In this document: positions 63,982-64,000 of the stretch, piece by piece
Numbering within the stretch: position 1 is the first letter of the stretch
Layout of the letters: the number at the start of each line of letters is the position of its first letter
Assembly (NCBI RefSeq): GCF_017833295.1
Contig: NZ_JAFIBW010000001.1
Span: forward strand, 310,001 to 374,000
Origin: Methylobacterium sp. PvR107
GTDB taxonomy: Bacteria > Pseudomonadota > Alphaproteobacteria > Rhizobiales > Beijerinckiaceae
Reading direction: 5' to 3'
Length of the DNA: 64,000 bases
The notes under the pieces: model-generated
What the model saw: only the letters and a program-made list of their open reading frames with translations
The model's database searches: none
What the model was told of the DNA's origin: nothing
Translations under genes and position numbers: made by a program

Positions 63982-64000
63982 ATGACGATCCACAGCGACA
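63982..64000 (+). CDS. Start of a gene, possibly the formate dehydrogenase gamma subunit
   Basis: ATG at 63982 with GAGAAGG upstream begins MTIHSD and is cut by the window end. The position directly after fdnG-fdnH is where the cytochrome b gamma subunit (FdnI) is expected, but six codons cannot confirm it. Confidence 0.4.

Overview
The window is about 70% GC chromosomal DNA from an alphaproteobacterium, most likely Methylobacterium/Methylorubrum. The strongest pointers are ethylmalonyl-CoA mutase (ecm/meaA) next to crotonyl-CoA carboxylase/reductase (ccr), a membrane-type formate dehydrogenase, a NepR-type anti-sigma factor, and several interspersed GC-rich palindromic repeat families. Genes are dense and on both strands. 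I see no rRNA or tRNA gene, no CRISPR array, no transposase and no phage gene.

Layout. 1-6.4 kb: end of a hybrid histidine kinase, a PepSY protein and a TonB-dependent siderophore receptor, then a small membrane protein plus TetR regulator with two perfect operator palindromes. 6.7-14.7 kb: assimilatory sulfate reduction (cysI and cysJ leftward, an Lrp/AsnC regulator, then cysH-cysD-cysN rightward). 14.9-22 kb: a Tat-exported FAH-family enzyme, a luciferase-like monooxygenase, aspartate aminotransferase, a 6PGDH-like dehydrogenase, a DMT transporter and small secreted proteins. 22-32 kb: ileS, lspA, a secreted hypothetical, a pair of M16 peptidases (one catalytic, one not), a glyoxalase-family dioxygenase and ferredoxin-NADP reductase. 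32-39.7 kb: a large AsmA/YhdP-like envelope protein, a Bcp-type peroxiredoxin, an M23 peptidase, Uma2 and DUF1206 proteins. 39.8-43.9 kb: a surface-polysaccharide set (CapD/WbpM-like dehydratase, SDR reductase, WecA-like transferase) fitting synthesis of a 6-deoxy-HexNAc and its loading on undecaprenyl phosphate. 43.9-50.5 kb: a chemoreceptor, then ecm and ccr flanking a 5'-truncated catalase. 53.3-58.3 kb: a second sulfur locus (sulfate-binding protein, cysT, cysW, cysA, cysteine synthase). 58.8-64 kb: a NepR-like gene and a formate dehydrogenase operon.

Two results stand out. First, the formate dehydrogenase alpha gene has one in-frame TGA at codon 199, at the selenocysteine position of FdnG/FdhF enzymes. 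It is followed by a hairpin with the bulged U17 and loop G23/U24 of the E. coli SECIS element, so this is a selenoprotein and not a broken gene. Second, the three sulfur transcription units (cysJI, cysHDN, sbp-cysTWA-cysK), spread over 48 kb, each carry an 18-bp inverted repeat of form GTTC-N8-GAAC upstream. This looks like the operator of a shared sulfur regulator whose gene is not identified here.

Assimilation reads as one pathway: Sbp/CysTWA import sulfate, CysDN makes APS, CysH (two cysteine pairs, no APS kinase in the window) reduces APS to sulfite, CysJI reduces sulfite to sulfide, and the cysteine synthase fixes it. Ccr and Ecm are consecutive-branch enzymes of the ethylmalonyl-CoA pathway, used for glyoxylate regeneration during C1 and C2 growth.
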